Positions 1 to 8,984 are shown, counted from the first letter of the stretch. The stretch is 44,297 nucleotides of DNA from Sphingomonadales bacterium (GCA_004173185.1 SEFZ01000035.1:1-44297); one strand, 5' to 3'. Numbers and translations are program-made. The notes: generated by a model from the letters alone, not told the origin.

Positions 1-1
1 G

Positions 2-67
2 TTTTCAGGCGGTACGGATGGGGCAATGCTGCCGGCGCAGTACCGCGAACACTTCACCCACCCCTAA
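2..67 (+). CDS. Possible 3' end of an upstream gene (partial)
   Basis: An open frame enters from the left edge and ends at TAA (65-67), giving about 21 residues ending in AQYREHFTHP. The composition is protein-like, and the stop falls just before a REP-like hairpin (68-88), as expected at a gene end. A second frame through the same bases runs into the hairpin and ends PPLTPPLQGGE, a typical REP-derived tail, so the frame choice is uncertain. No function can be assigned from so short a piece. Confidence 0.3.
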   Translation, partial: FSGGTDGAMLPAQYREHFTHP

Positions 68-88
68 CCCCTCCCTTGCAGGGAGGGG
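68..88. repeat. REP-like hairpin (CCCTC family)
   Basis: Perfect 9-bp inverted repeat CCCCTCCCT / AGGGAGGGG around a 3-base TGC loop. It lies between the end of the presumed upstream gene and the deacetylase start at 107. It belongs to the same C-rich hairpin type seen near 33777, 39967, 40359 and 44179. It could act as a terminator or mRNA stabiliser, but there is no U-tract. Confidence 0.6.
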
Positions 89-106
89 AATAGCTATGTT
101 GCTTCC

Positions 107-1024
107 ATGCCGATCCACATCGTCCATCACCCGGCCTATGTCGCGCCCGCGCCGAAGCGCAGCCAGTATCAGTGGAACAAGAACGGGCTGGTCCGTGATC
201 TGCTGCGCGATCGGGGTGACGCGCTGGTGTGGCACGCCCCCGAACCGATGCCGCGCCACTGGCTGGAGGCGGCGCACGATCCCGAATATGTCGCCGAAGT
301 GATCGAAGTGCGCGTGCCGCCCCACAAGGAACGCCGCATCGGCTTCCCGGTGACGCCGGAAGTGGCGTTGCGCTCGCAATATGTGCCGGGTGGGACGTAT
401 CTGGCGGCGCTGCTGGCGATCGAGCATGGTTTCGCCGCGAACAGCGCGGGCGGCAGCCACCATGCGCTGGCTGATACCGGGGCGGGGTTTTGCGTGTTCA
501 ACGACCTTGCAATCGCCGCGATCCGGCTGGTGGAGGAAGGCACCGCAAACCGCGTGCTGATCGTCGATTGCGACGTGCATCAGGGCGACGGCACTGCGGC
601 GCTGACCGCGGGCAGGCCCGAAATCGCGACCTATTCGATCCATGCCGAAAAGAACTTCCCGGCCCGCAAGGCGCGCTCGACGCTTGATGTGCCGCTCGCC
701 GACGGCACCGGCGATGCCGAATATCTCGAAACGCTCGCCGCCACGCTCACCCCGATGATCGATCAATTCGCCCCCGATCTCGTGCTGTATCAGGCTGGAG
801 TCGATCCGCTCGCGGGGGACCGGCTGGGGCGGCTGGGGCTCAGCTATCAAGGGCTGGAAGCGCGCGACCACTGGATCGGCGAGACGTTCGCCAGCCGAAG
901 CATCCCGTTCGCAAGCGCATTGGGCGGTGGCTACGGCCTCGACGCGCTCGAAGTATCGCGTCGCCATATCGCTTCGATTCTCGCTCTGGGAACTGCGGCG
1001 GCAAAACAACCTTTGCAGGTGTGA
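107..1024 (+). CDS. HDAC-family (acetoin utilisation type) deacetylase
   Basis: 305 aa, a complete arginase/deacetylase-fold protein. Visible hallmarks are the tandem catalytic histidines in GGSHHA (H118, H119), the zinc-ligand motif DCDVHQGDG (D156, H158) and the later YQAGVDPL aspartate. This is the metal-binding set of class I/II-like HDACs and bacterial AcuC/HDAH proteins, so Zn-dependent deacylation of lysine or small acyl substrates is expected; the substrate is unknown. The length matches the short bacterial HDAC11-like group. The ATG at 107 has no convincing Shine-Dalgarno sequence; an ATG at 96 is out of frame. korA follows after 77 bases on the same strand. Link to acetyl-CoA metabolism is inference only. 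Confidence 0.9.
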   Translation: MPIHIVHHPAYVAPAPKRSQYQWNKNGLVRDLLRDRGDALVWHAPEPMPRHWLEAAHDPEYVAEVIEVRVPPHKERRIGFPVTPEVALRSQYVPGGTYLAALLAIEHGFAANSAGGSHHALADTGAGFCVFNDLAIAAIRLVEEGTANRVLIVDCDVHQGDGTAALTAGRPEIATYSIHAEKNFPARKARSTLDVPLADGTGDAEYLETLAATLTPMIDQFAPDLVLYQAGVDPLAGDRLGRLGLSYQGLEARDHWIGETFASRSIPFASALGGGYGLDALEVSRRHIASILALGTAAAKQPLQV

Positions 1025-1101
1025 AGGGATTTTCTACTTTGGGGTTGCCGCAAGCGGTGCGTAGGATGCTGACAACGACATAAAAAGCAGGATGACCGGC
1101 C

Positions 1102-3045
1102 ATGGCTACTGCCGCCCATACGCTGACGCCCGAGGAAGCATCAGCGAGCCCGCCCCCAGAGGCGATTGTCGTCCGCTTCGCGGGCGACTCGGGTGACGGC
1201 ATGCAGCTAACCGGAGGCCAATTCACCCTCTCCACCGCGCTGGCCGGCAATGATCTGGCGACCTTCCCTGACTTTCCCGCAGAGATCAGAGCACCGCAGG
1301 GCACCTTGTTTGGCGTCTCAGCCTTCCAGATCAATTTCGGCTCGACTGCGATCGAGACTGCGGGCGACCAGCCCGACGTGCTCGTCGCGATGAACCCGGC
1401 GGCGCTCAAGACCAATGTCGAGGCGCTCAAGCCAGGCGGGTTGATTATCGCCGATGCGGGCGAGTTCGGGCAGCGCAATCTCGACAAGGCGAAATATGCC
1501 GCCAATCCGCTCGAGGACGACAGCCTTGGCAAGTGGCAGTTGCTCAAGCTCGATATCTCGGCGCTGACCGTCGAGGCGGTGAAGCCTTACGGCCTTGGCA
1601 ACAAGGAAGCGCTGCGCTGCAAGAATATGTGGACGCTGGGGCTGGCGCTCTGGATGTTCGACCGGGACCGCGCGCCGCTGATCGATTGGCTCAAGGCCAA
1701 GTTCGCCAAACTGCCCAATATCGCCGAAGCCAATATCGCCGCGCTCAATGCCGGCCATGCTTATGGCGAGACGGCCGAACTCGGCGCGTTGGGCATTTCG
1801 CAGCGCAACGTCTCCGCCGCGCCTGCCGAGCCGGGGCTGTATCGCACCGTCACCGGCGCCGATTCGATCTCGCTTGGCCTTGTCGCGGGTGCGCAATTGG
1901 CCGGGCTGCCGATGTTCTTCGGCGGCTATCCGATCACGCCTGCGTCGGCGATCCTCCACGCATTGTCGCGCTACAAGGAATATGGCGTCACGACCTTTCA
2001 GGCCGAGGACGAGATCGCCGCGATCGCCTCCGCTCTGGGTGCCGCTTATGCCGGTTCGCTGGGGGTTACCTCGTCGTCAGGCCCCGGCATCGCATTGAAG
2101 GGCGAGGCGATGGGCCTCGCGATCATGACCGAATTGCCGCTTGTTATCATCAATTCGCAGCGGGGCGGTCCCTCCACCGGACTTCCCACCAAAACTGAGC
2201 AGTCGGATCTATATCAAGCGGTATATGGCAGAAATGGCGATGCGCCGATGCCAGTGATCGCCTCGCGCTCGGCCGCCGATTGCTTTGATGTCGCGATCGA
2301 AGCGGTGCGGATCGCCACGCAATATATGACTCCGGTGATGATCCTCACGGATGGCTATATCGCCAATGCCGCCGAGCCGTGGAAGGTGCCCGATATGAGC
2401 ACCTACAAGCCGTTCCCGGTTGTGCATCACACCGATCAGCCGGCCGAGGGCGAGAAGTTTCTCCCTTATTCGCGTGACGAGAAGCTCAAGCGCCCATGGG
2501 TAAAGCCGGGCACGCCGGGGCTGCTGCATCGCATCGGCGGGATCGAGAAGGCGGTGGATACCGGCAACCTCGATTATTCGCCGAAGAACCATCAGGCGAT
2601 GACGGACATCCGCCGCGACAAGGTGCTCGGCATCGATATTCCCGATCAGGAAGTGGATACCGGGCAGGCGGGCGGCAAGCTCGTCGTGGTCGGCTGGGGC
2701 TCGACCTATGGCCCGATCACCAGCGCCGTCCGTCGCGCGCGGGCGAAGGGCGTAGACGTCAGCCACATCCACATCCGCCACATCTGGCCGCTGCCGAAGA
2801 ATTTGGGCGATCTGCTCAGGAGTTATGAGCATATCCTCGTGCCGGAAATGAACACTGGCCAACTCAAGACCGTGCTGCGCGATCAATATCTGGTCAACGC
2901 GGTGCCGCTCAACAAGGTGAGCGGTCAGCCCTTCACGATTGCCGAGATCGAAGCTGCGATTACGCGGCATTTGTCGAGCGACAAGGCCGAAGAGTTGGCA
3001 CCGGACAACACGCAACTTCCAAGCACTGAGGCTGTGAATCCATGA
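1102..3045 (+). CDS. korA: 2-oxoacid:ferredoxin oxidoreductase, fused gamma-alpha subunit
   Basis: 647 aa. The N-terminal ~200 residues form the gamma domain (RFAGDSGDGMQLTG at 25-38). The alpha domain starts near residue 245 with FFGGYPITPAS and continues through QAEDEIAA and SSSGPGIALK. This gamma-alpha fusion is typical of KorA-type enzymes that oxidise 2-oxoglutarate (or another 2-oxoacid) with CoA, reducing ferredoxin. It works as a heterodimer or heterotetramer with the product of the next gene, whose ATG overlaps this stop (ATGA at 3042-3045), so translation is coupled. No ferredoxin or delta subunit gene lies alongside. The 2-oxoglutarate preference follows from the family and is not proven by the sequence. 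Confidence 0.93.
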   Translation: MATAAHTLTPEEASASPPPEAIVVRFAGDSGDGMQLTGGQFTLSTALAGNDLATFPDFPAEIRAPQGTLFGVSAFQINFGSTAIETAGDQPDVLVAMNPAALKTNVEALKPGGLIIADAGEFGQRNLDKAKYAANPLEDDSLGKWQLLKLDISALTVEAVKPYGLGNKEALRCKNMWTLGLALWMFDRDRAPLIDWLKAKFAKLPNIAEANIAALNAGHAYGETAELGALGISQRNVSAAPAEPGLYRTVTGADSISLGLVAGAQLAGLPMFFGGYPITPASAILHALSRYKEYGVTTFQAEDEIAAIASALGAAYAGSLGVTSSSGPGIALKGEAMGLAIMTELPLVIINSQRGGPSTGLPTKTEQSDLYQAVYGRNGDAPMPVIASRSAADCFDVAIEAVRIATQYMTPVMILTDGYIANAAEPWKVPDMSTYKPFPVVHHTDQPAEGEKFLPYSRDEKLKRPWVKPGTPGLLHRIGGIEKAVDTGNLDYSPKNHQAMTDIRRDKVLGIDIPDQEVDTGQAGGKLVVVGWGSTYGPITSAVRRARAKGVDVSHIHIRHIWPLPKNLGDLLRSYEHILVPEMNTGQLKTVLRDQYLVNAVPLNKVSGQPFTIAEIEAAITRHLSSDKAEELAPDNTQLPSTEAVNP

Positions 3046-4070
3046 ACGAGATCACCACCATCAAGCCCAGCACGCCCAAGGATTGGGAAACCGATCAGGA
3101 AGTCCGCTGGTGCCCCGGCTGCGGCGACTATGCGATCCTCAAGGCGGTGCAGCGCACCATGCCGGAGATTGGCGGCACGCCCGAAAACACCGTGTTCGTC
3201 AGCGGCATCGGCTGCTCGTCGCGCTTTCCCTATTATATGGAGACCTATGGCTTCCACACCATCCATGGCCGCGCGCCGGCGGTGGCGACGGGGGTCAAGC
3301 TCGCCAATCCGGAACTCGATGTGTGGATCATCACCGGCGACGGCGATGGGCTGTCAATCGGCGGCAACCACACGATGCATCTCCTCAGACGCAATCTGAA
3401 CTGCCAGCTTTTGCTGTTCAACAACGAGATTTACGGCCTGACCAAGGGGCAGTACTCGCCGACCAGCCGCGAGGGCACGCGCAGCCCTTCCACCCCGTTC
3501 GGCTCGGTCGATCATCCCGCGAAGCCCTGCGCCTTTGCGCTGGGCAGCGGGGGGCGCTTCATCGCGCGCGGGATCGACGTCCACAAGAATTTGCCGATGG
3601 TGCTCAAGGCCGCGCATGCGCACCAAGGCACCGCGTTCGTCGAGATCTTCCAGAACTGCATCGTTTATAATGACGATGTGTTCGAGCCGTTCACCGCCAA
3701 GCCCAATGCGCAGGCGAACCAGATGTGGGTCACGCATGGCGAGCCGTTGGTGTTTGCGGGCGGCACCAAGGGGCTGGCGCTCGATACCAGCACGCTGACG
3801 CTCAAGGTCGTGGACGTGGTGGATGGCGATGTGTCGGGCATATTGATCCACAACCAGACCAACCGCGCCATCGCCCATCTGTTGGTCGAAATGCCGTTCG
3901 GTCCGTTCCCGATGGCCTTGGGCGTGATCTATGACGATCCGGCCCCAACCTTCGAAAGCGCCGTCGTCGCGCAGAACAAGGCTGTGGCGGAGGGCAAGAC
4001 CCCCGATCTTCAGAAGCTGGTCGCCAAGGGCCAGACCTGGATGGTGGACAAACAACCCCACGCGATCTGA
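3042..4070 (+). CDS. korB: 2-oxoacid:ferredoxin oxidoreductase, beta (TPP) subunit
   Basis: 342 aa. Carries the thiamine diphosphate-binding segment GDGDG (99-103) followed by NNEIYG (127-132), and cysteines C24 and C27 (WCPGCGDY) plus C58 (GIGCSS), expected [4Fe-4S] ligands in KorB. It binds TPP and passes electrons to ferredoxin; it partners KorA, whose reading frame it overlaps by 4 bases. The cfa gene begins 5 bases after its stop, so the run korA-korB-cfa-hydrolase is probably one transcript. Length is usual for the family. Confidence 0.93.
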   Translation: MNEITTIKPSTPKDWETDQEVRWCPGCGDYAILKAVQRTMPEIGGTPENTVFVSGIGCSSRFPYYMETYGFHTIHGRAPAVATGVKLANPELDVWIITGDGDGLSIGGNHTMHLLRRNLNCQLLLFNNEIYGLTKGQYSPTSREGTRSPSTPFGSVDHPAKPCAFALGSGGRFIARGIDVHKNLPMVLKAAHAHQGTAFVEIFQNCIVYNDDVFEPFTAKPNAQANQMWVTHGEPLVFAGGTKGLALDTSTLTLKVVDVVDGDVSGILIHNQTNRAIAHLLVEMPFGPFPMALGVIYDDPAPTFESAVVAQNKAVAEGKTPDLQKLVAKGQTWMVDKQPHAI

Positions 4071-4075
4071 CAAAG

Positions 4076-5275
4076 ATGGACGCGGGGACGGGACATTTGG
4101 GCCAGGGGAAGAGCCGTAGCGGCTTTTTCGAGCGCACGCTTGATCGGATCGATGCGGGCATAGAAGTCGGTAGCATGGACGTGGCACGACCCGATGGCTC
4201 GCGCCGCTTGCTCGGTGGTCGCGCGATGGGACCCGCAGCCGTCGTCAATCTCCAAAGCTGGCGCGCGGTGATGCGGCTGGCACTCAGCGGTTCGGGTGGA
4301 TGGTTCGAAGCGTGGCGGGCCGGGGAATGGTCCAGCCCCGATCTCGTGCAGGTCTTCGCCGTGTTCAGCCGCAATCGCGTGGCGCTGGCGCGGCCGGGAA
4401 GGGCGACGGGGCCGTGGCGGATCGCCAAGCGCGCGTGGCACTGGCTCCATCGCAACAGCCGCAACGGATCGCGCAAAAACATCCATGCGCATTACGATCT
4501 GGGCAATGATTTCTACGCCCAGTGGCTCGACGCCGGCATGACCTATTCGAGCGCGCTGTTCGCGGCACCCGAACAGTCGCTCGAAGATGCGCAGGCCGCC
4601 AAGCTCGATGCGATGCTGGTGCGAACCGCCACCAAGCCCGGCGACACGATTCTCGAGATCGGCTGCGGTTGGGGTTCCTTCGCCGAAACCGCGCTGGCGG
4701 CGGGTCGCGAAATCCACGGCATCACCATCTCCCCGTCTCAGCTTGCTTACGCCACCGCGCGCAATCGGCACGGCCTGTTCAGCCTCACTGACTATCGCGA
4801 CATTACTGGCACTTATGACGCTGTGGTCAGCATCGAGATGGCCGAGGCCGTGGGCCGCGAATATTGGCCGGCCTATCTCTCGGCGATCGCGCACGCGCTA
4901 AAGCCCGGCGGTCGCGCGGCGTTGCAGATCATCACGTTCGATGACGCGCTGTTCGCCGGCTATGCCTCGAACGTCGATTTCATCCAGACCTATATCTTCC
5001 CCGGCGGACTGCTGATTTCCGAGAGCGCCTTCCGCGCGCTGGCTGCCGCCCATGGCCTCGAATGGCGCGACCAGCACAATTTCGGCGCGAGCTATGCTGA
5101 GACCTGCAAGCGCTGGCGCGAGAATTTTGACCGCGCCGTCGCAAATGGTACGCTGCCGAAACAATTCGATACGCGTTTTGTCGCGCTGTGGCGCTATTAT
5201 CTGATGTATTGCGAAGGCGGATTCAGGGGCGGCGGTATCGACGTCGTCCAGGTCACGCTAATCAAGGAGGGATGA
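4076..5275 (+). CDS. cfa: Cyclopropane-fatty-acyl-phospholipid synthase
   Basis: 399 aa SAM-dependent methyltransferase of the CFA/mycolic acid synthase family. Characteristic pieces are HAHYDLGNDFYAQWLD (about 136-151), the SAM-binding loop ILEIGCGWGSF (about 193-203), the FPGG segment and YAETCKRWRENF near the C-terminus. It converts cis double bonds in membrane phospholipid acyl chains to cyclopropane rings. It starts 5 bases after korB, and its TGA (5273-5275) overlaps the start of the following hydrolase, indicating an operon. The first ~120 residues are less conserved, as usual for the family's N-terminal lipid-binding domain. Confidence 0.92.
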   Translation: MDAGTGHLGQGKSRSGFFERTLDRIDAGIEVGSMDVARPDGSRRLLGGRAMGPAAVVNLQSWRAVMRLALSGSGGWFEAWRAGEWSSPDLVQVFAVFSRNRVALARPGRATGPWRIAKRAWHWLHRNSRNGSRKNIHAHYDLGNDFYAQWLDAGMTYSSALFAAPEQSLEDAQAAKLDAMLVRTATKPGDTILEIGCGWGSFAETALAAGREIHGITISPSQLAYATARNRHGLFSLTDYRDITGTYDAVVSIEMAEAVGREYWPAYLSAIAHALKPGGRAALQIITFDDALFAGYASNVDFIQTYIFPGGLLISESAFRALAAAHGLEWRDQHNFGASYAETCKRWRENFDRAVANGTLPKQFDTRFVALWRYYLMYCEGGFRGGGIDVVQVTLIKEG

Positions 5276-6447
5276 TGCTCAAGACCTGGATGCTCCCACT
5301 GGCGTTGCTCGCCAGCGGCCCCGCTTATGGCCAGGCCGTGGTGTCGCCCGATGTGCCGGTAAAGCAGGACACCGCCAGCCTTCGTCAGGTCGGCGGGGAA
5401 GTGCTGTTCTGGAGCCAGGCGCAGCGCGCCGCGAACTTCCCGCACATGGAAAAGATCTTCCCCGGCAATATCGCCAAGGCCGGCACCAAGGTTCGCCCGC
5501 TGCCCAAGGGCACGCCGCTCGCAATGCCCGAAAGCGAGATTGAGAGCTTCCTCGCCGCGCAGAATGTCGGCGGACTGATCGTGCTCAAGGACGGCAAGGT
5601 CGTGCTGGAGCGCTATGCCCGCGGCTATGGCCCCGAAGGGCGCTGGACGAGCTTCTCGGTCGCCAAGTCCTTCACCTCGGCGCTGGTCGGCGCGGCGCTG
5701 GAGGACGGCTTCATCAAGTCGATCGCCGATCCGGTGACCAAGTACATCCCGGAACTCGCTGGCAGCGGCTATGACGGCGTCACCGTCGAGCAATTGCTGA
5801 CGATGACTTCGGGCGTGAAGTGGAACGAGGATTATACCGACCCGAAGTCCGATGTGGCGCGAATGTTCGTGGAGCCGGTGCCTGCGGGGCAGGACCCCAC
5901 GGTCTTCTATATGAAGAAGCTCCCGCGTGAGACCGAGCCGGGCAAGAAATGGGTCTACAAGACCGGCGAGACCAATCTGATCGGCGTCCTCGTCCACCGC
6001 GCGACCAAGAAGCCGCTGGCGACCTATCTCAGCGAGAAGATCTGGAAGCCCTATGGCATGGAGCAGGATGCATTCTGGATGGTCGATCCCACCGGCAATG
6101 AAGTCAGCGGCTGCTGCCTGTCGGTGAGCCTTCGCGATTATGCCCGTTTCGGCCAGTTCGTACTGGAGGGCGGGCACGGCGTAGTTCCGCCCAACTGGTT
6201 CGAGATTTCCACGCGCCCGCATGCCGAAATCGGCGCGCCCGGCTTTGGCTATGGCTTCCAATGGTGGAGCTATCCGCAGGGCCGCTATGGCGCACAGGGC
6301 ATTTTCGGCCAGACGATCCGGGTAGATCCGAAGACCAAGGTGGTGATCGCGGTTTCGGCCGCCGCACCCAAAGCGAGCGACGCGGCCTATGGTAAAGAGC
6401 GCTCGGCGTTTCTGGAGAAGTTGTTCGCGGCGGCTGCCGCCAAATAG
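5275..6447 (+). CDS. Exported serine hydrolase, class C beta-lactamase/esterase fold
   Basis: 390 aa from the ATG at 5275. A strong AAGGAGG (5264-5270) precedes two tandem ATGs (5272, 5275); the second has the better spacing. An N-terminal signal peptide is visible (hydrophobic LPLALLASGPAYG, probable cleavage near AYG-QA). Catalytic SxxK is SVAK (S128, K131) and the conserved tyrosine is in YKTGETN (Y228). The third motif region reads GIFGQT rather than KTG, as in esterase-like members. Expected to be a periplasmic esterase or peptidase-like enzyme; resistance activity should not be assumed. Last gene of the korA-korB-cfa run, followed by a paired REP element. Confidence 0.88.
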   Translation: MLKTWMLPLALLASGPAYGQAVVSPDVPVKQDTASLRQVGGEVLFWSQAQRAANFPHMEKIFPGNIAKAGTKVRPLPKGTPLAMPESEIESFLAAQNVGGLIVLKDGKVVLERYARGYGPEGRWTSFSVAKSFTSALVGAALEDGFIKSIADPVTKYIPELAGSGYDGVTVEQLLTMTSGVKWNEDYTDPKSDVARMFVEPVPAGQDPTVFYMKKLPRETEPGKKWVYKTGETNLIGVLVHRATKKPLATYLSEKIWKPYGMEQDAFWMVDPTGNEVSGCCLSVSLRDYARFGQFVLEGGHGVVPPNWFEISTRPHAEIGAPGFGYGFQWWSYPQGRYGAQGIFGQTIRVDPKTKVVIAVSAAAPKASDAAYGKERSAFLEKLFAAAAAK

Positions 6448-6455
6448 CGTAAACC

Positions 6456-6558
6456 GTCACCCCGGCCTCGTGCCGGGGTCCACCAAGCGGCCTGGAGCGG
6501 AACTGGAGGGGAGAGCTTTTCTCTCGCGGAGTGGCAGCCCGGCACAAGGCCGGGGTGA
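6456..6558. repeat. Paired inverted REP element (BIME-like), copy 1
   Basis: Two inverted arms of about 22-27 bp (6456-6482 and 6537-6558), each itself a hairpin of the form CCCCGGC-N5-GCCGGGG, separated by about 54 bp. The arms face each other as imperfect inverted copies. It sits in the 126-bp gap between the convergent serine hydrolase and SDR genes, where it may act as a bidirectional terminator. The same architecture recurs at 38484-38585 and 42050-42153, with single arms near 8983 and 37880. Confidence 0.75.
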
Positions 6559-6573
6559 ATCCGTAGGAGGACG

Positions 6574-7281
6574 TTATTCAACCCGCTCGAAATGCCCGGT
6601 CTCAAACCCGGCGGTCATCAGCGCTGCGATCCGCTCGGCCGCGACTTCGGGTGCCTTCACGCTCTCCGGGTTCTCTCCCGGATAGGCGCGTGCGCGCATC
6701 TTGGTGCGGGTCGCGCCCGGATCGACCAAAGCGGTGCGCACGCCGGTGATGTGGCGGACTTCTTCGCCATAGCTGAGCAGCAGATTTTCGAACGCCGCCT
6801 TGGACGCGCCATAGCTTCCCCAATATGCGCGGGGAATACGCCCGACGCTGGAGGTCAGCCCGATCACCCGCCCGGACTGCGCCTTGCGCAGCAGCGGATC
6901 GAAAGCGGCGATCAACGCGGCCTGTGCCGTCACGTTGAGCGTCAGGACCTTGGCGAATTCCTTGAAATCGATCGCGCCGGTCGCGCTCAGCGTGCCGAGG
7001 GTCGCGGCGTTCAGCACCATCATGTCGAGCACGTCCCAGCGCTCGGACACTGCGCCGGCAAGCCGCGCAATGCTCTCATTCTCGGTCAGGTCCATCGGCG
7101 CGATCGTCGCCGTGCCGCCTGCGGCGTCGATGGCTTCCTCGATTTCCTCAAGGCCCCCGGCGGTGCGTGCGGTGAGAATCACATGCGCACCGGCCTTGCC
7201 GAGCGCGAGCGCGGTGGCGGCGCCGATCCCGCGGCTGGCGCCGGTTACGAGCGCAATCTTATCGGCAAGGGGCTTGGTCAC
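6574..7281 (-). CDS. Short-chain dehydrogenase/reductase (SDR)
   Basis: 235 aa classical SDR. The Rossmann motif is TGASRGIG (13-20), the NAA signature is in VLNAATLG, and the catalytic set is S144, Y157 and K161 (YGASK). It starts with GTG at 7281, preceded by a GGAG-like ribosome-binding sequence. It lies 18 bases downstream of purF on the same strand, so it is probably cotranscribed, an arrangement I recall from other sphingomonads. Substrate unknown; NAD(P)-dependent alcohol or ketone oxidoreduction is expected. Confidence 0.88.
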   Translation of the reverse strand: MTKPLADKIALVTGASRGIGAATALALGKAGAHVILTARTAGGLEEIEEAIDAAGGTATIAPMDLTENESIARLAGAVSERWDVLDMMVLNAATLGTLSATGAIDFKEFAKVLTLNVTAQAALIAAFDPLLRKAQSGRVIGLTSSVGRIPRAYWGSYGASKAAFENLLLSYGEEVRHITGVRTALVDPGATRTKMRARAYPGENPESVKAPEVAAERIAALMTAGFETGHFERVE

Positions 7282-7299
7282 GTGAATCTCCGGGAAGGC

Positions 7300-8757
7300 T
7301 TAGCCGACCCGTTCCTCCAGAAGCGCGAACTGGTCAACCGGCTGCATCTCATCCTGATCGGTGAGCGTCGTCGGATAGTCGCCGGTGAAACAGGCATCGC
7401 AGTAGCGCGGATTGATATCCGCGCGGCGCGCTTCGCCCAATGCCTTGTAGAGTCCGTCGATCGAAACGAACGCCAGACTGTCTGCATGGATGAAGTCGGT
7501 CATGCCGCCCAGATCGAGCTTGGCGGCGAGCAGCTTGGTGCGTTCGGGCGTATCGACGCCGTAGAAGCAGCTGTGCCGGGTGGGCGGGCTGGCGACGCGC
7601 AGATGGACTTCGGCCGCGCCGGCTTCGCGCATCATCTGCACGATCTTCAGGCTGGTGGTGCCGCGCACGATCGAATCGTCGACCAGCACGACGCGCTTGC
7701 CCTTGATCAGCTCGCGATTGGCGTTGTGCTTCAGCTTCACGCCCAGATGGCGGACCTTGTCGCCCGGCTGGATGAAGGTGCGGCCGACATAATGGGAGCG
7801 GATGATGCCCAGCTCGAACGGGATGCCGCTTTGCTGCGCATAGCCGATCGCCGCGGGCACGCCCGAATCGGGGACGGGGACGATGAGATCGGCGTCTACT
7901 GGCGATTCGATCGCCAGCTGTGCGCCGATCGCCTTGCGCACCGAATAGACCGAGCGATCCTCGGAGATCGAATCGGGGCGCGAGAAATAGACGAATTCGA
8001 AGATGCACGGCCGCGGCGCGGCGGACGCGAACGGCTTGTGCGAGGTGATTTCGCTGCCCTTTACGATCACCAGTTCGCCCGGCTCGACATCGCGGACATA
8101 TTCGGCGCCGACCACGTCGAGCGCCACCGTCTCGGATGCGAAGATCACGGCATCGTCGAGCTTGCCCATCACCAGCGGGCGGATACCTAGCGGATCGCGG
8201 CAGGCGACCATGCCTTCCGGCGTCATCACGATCAGCGAATAGGCGCCTTCGACCTGCTTCAGCGCATCGATGAAGCGATCGATCAGCGTGCGATATTGCG
8301 AGGTGGCGACGAGATGGATGATCACCTCGGTATCGCTGGTCGATTGGAAGATCGCGCCACGGCGGACGAGATCGCGCCGTAGCCGGACCGCGTTCGAGAT
8401 ATTGCCGTTATGCGCGATCGCAAAGCCGCCGCTCGCCAGATCGGCATAAAGCGGCTGAACGTTGCGGATCGCCGAGGCGCCGGTGGTGGCGTAGCGCACA
8501 TGGCCGCAGGCGACGCTGCCGCCCAGCGCGCGGATCACGTCATCGCGATCAAAGTTCCCGGCGACTTGCCCCATCGCTCGGTGCGTGTGGAATTCGTGCC
8601 CGTTGAAGCTCGTAATGCCCGCTGCCTCCTGGCCGCGGTGCTGGAGCGCGTGGAGGCCAAGGGCGACAAGAGCCGCCGCGCCTTCCACACCGGATACGCC
8701 AAACACGCCGCACTCTTCGCGCAGCTTGTCGTCATCGAACGGGTCTGTGGTAAGCAT
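7300..8757 (-). CDS. purF: Amidophosphoribosyltransferase
   Basis: 485 aa. First step of de novo purine synthesis: PRPP plus glutamine to 5-phosphoribosylamine. The class II glutaminase nucleophile is C16 in REECGVFGV, so a 15-residue propeptide would be removed, as in Bacillus-type PurF. The glutaminase domain fills the first ~230 residues; the PRPP loop VVLVDDSIVRGTTS marks the phosphoribosyltransferase domain near residue 365. The length is normal. The SDR gene follows 18 bases downstream. Its upstream region is divergent from hisI and contains a hairpin at 8786-8803. Confidence 0.97.
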   Translation of the reverse strand: MLTTDPFDDDKLREECGVFGVSGVEGAAALVALGLHALQHRGQEAAGITSFNGHEFHTHRAMGQVAGNFDRDDVIRALGGSVACGHVRYATTGASAIRNVQPLYADLASGGFAIAHNGNISNAVRLRRDLVRRGAIFQSTSDTEVIIHLVATSQYRTLIDRFIDALKQVEGAYSLIVMTPEGMVACRDPLGIRPLVMGKLDDAVIFASETVALDVVGAEYVRDVEPGELVIVKGSEITSHKPFASAAPRPCIFEFVYFSRPDSISEDRSVYSVRKAIGAQLAIESPVDADLIVPVPDSGVPAAIGYAQQSGIPFELGIIRSHYVGRTFIQPGDKVRHLGVKLKHNANRELIKGKRVVLVDDSIVRGTTSLKIVQMMREAGAAEVHLRVASPPTRHSCFYGVDTPERTKLLAAKLDLGGMTDFIHADSLAFVSIDGLYKALGEARRADINPRYCDACFTGDYPTTLTDQDEMQPVDQFALLEERVG

Positions 8758-8785
8758 CGTCCCTCAGGTAGTTCGGTGTCGTCGC

Positions 8786-8803
8786 GAGGGCCTATACGCC
8801 CTC
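8786..8803 (-). promoter_or_regulatory. Hairpin in the purF leader
   Basis: Inverted repeat GAGGGC / GCCCTC with a 6-base loop, 29 bases upstream of the purF ATG. It could be an operator or a leader structure. No known purine riboswitch fold was recognised, so the role is undefined. Confidence 0.3.
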
Positions 8804-8984
8804 GATCCGGGTTTGTCGCCGGTCCGTAACAAAGAAATGACCCTGCGGTTTTTTCTCCGGGGTTTCAGGGGGATGAGGGGAAGCCAAAGACGGCGAGGGA
8901 CCTCGCGATCGCGGGGCTGTCTGGTCTGCACAACGGCAAACCGGTGGACGTGATTCGGGCGGCCGAGAGCTTAAACCAAACCTG

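Noticed and set aside
5272..5274. ATG at 5272 as the start of the serine hydrolase
   Set aside because: It is one base from the AAGGAGG sequence; the adjacent ATG at 5275 has better spacing, though the two products differ by only one residue.
8837..8953. A 38-codon ORF in the purF-hisI gap
   Set aside because: Arg/Gly-rich, no ribosome-binding site, and it runs through leader DNA; no sign of coding selection.
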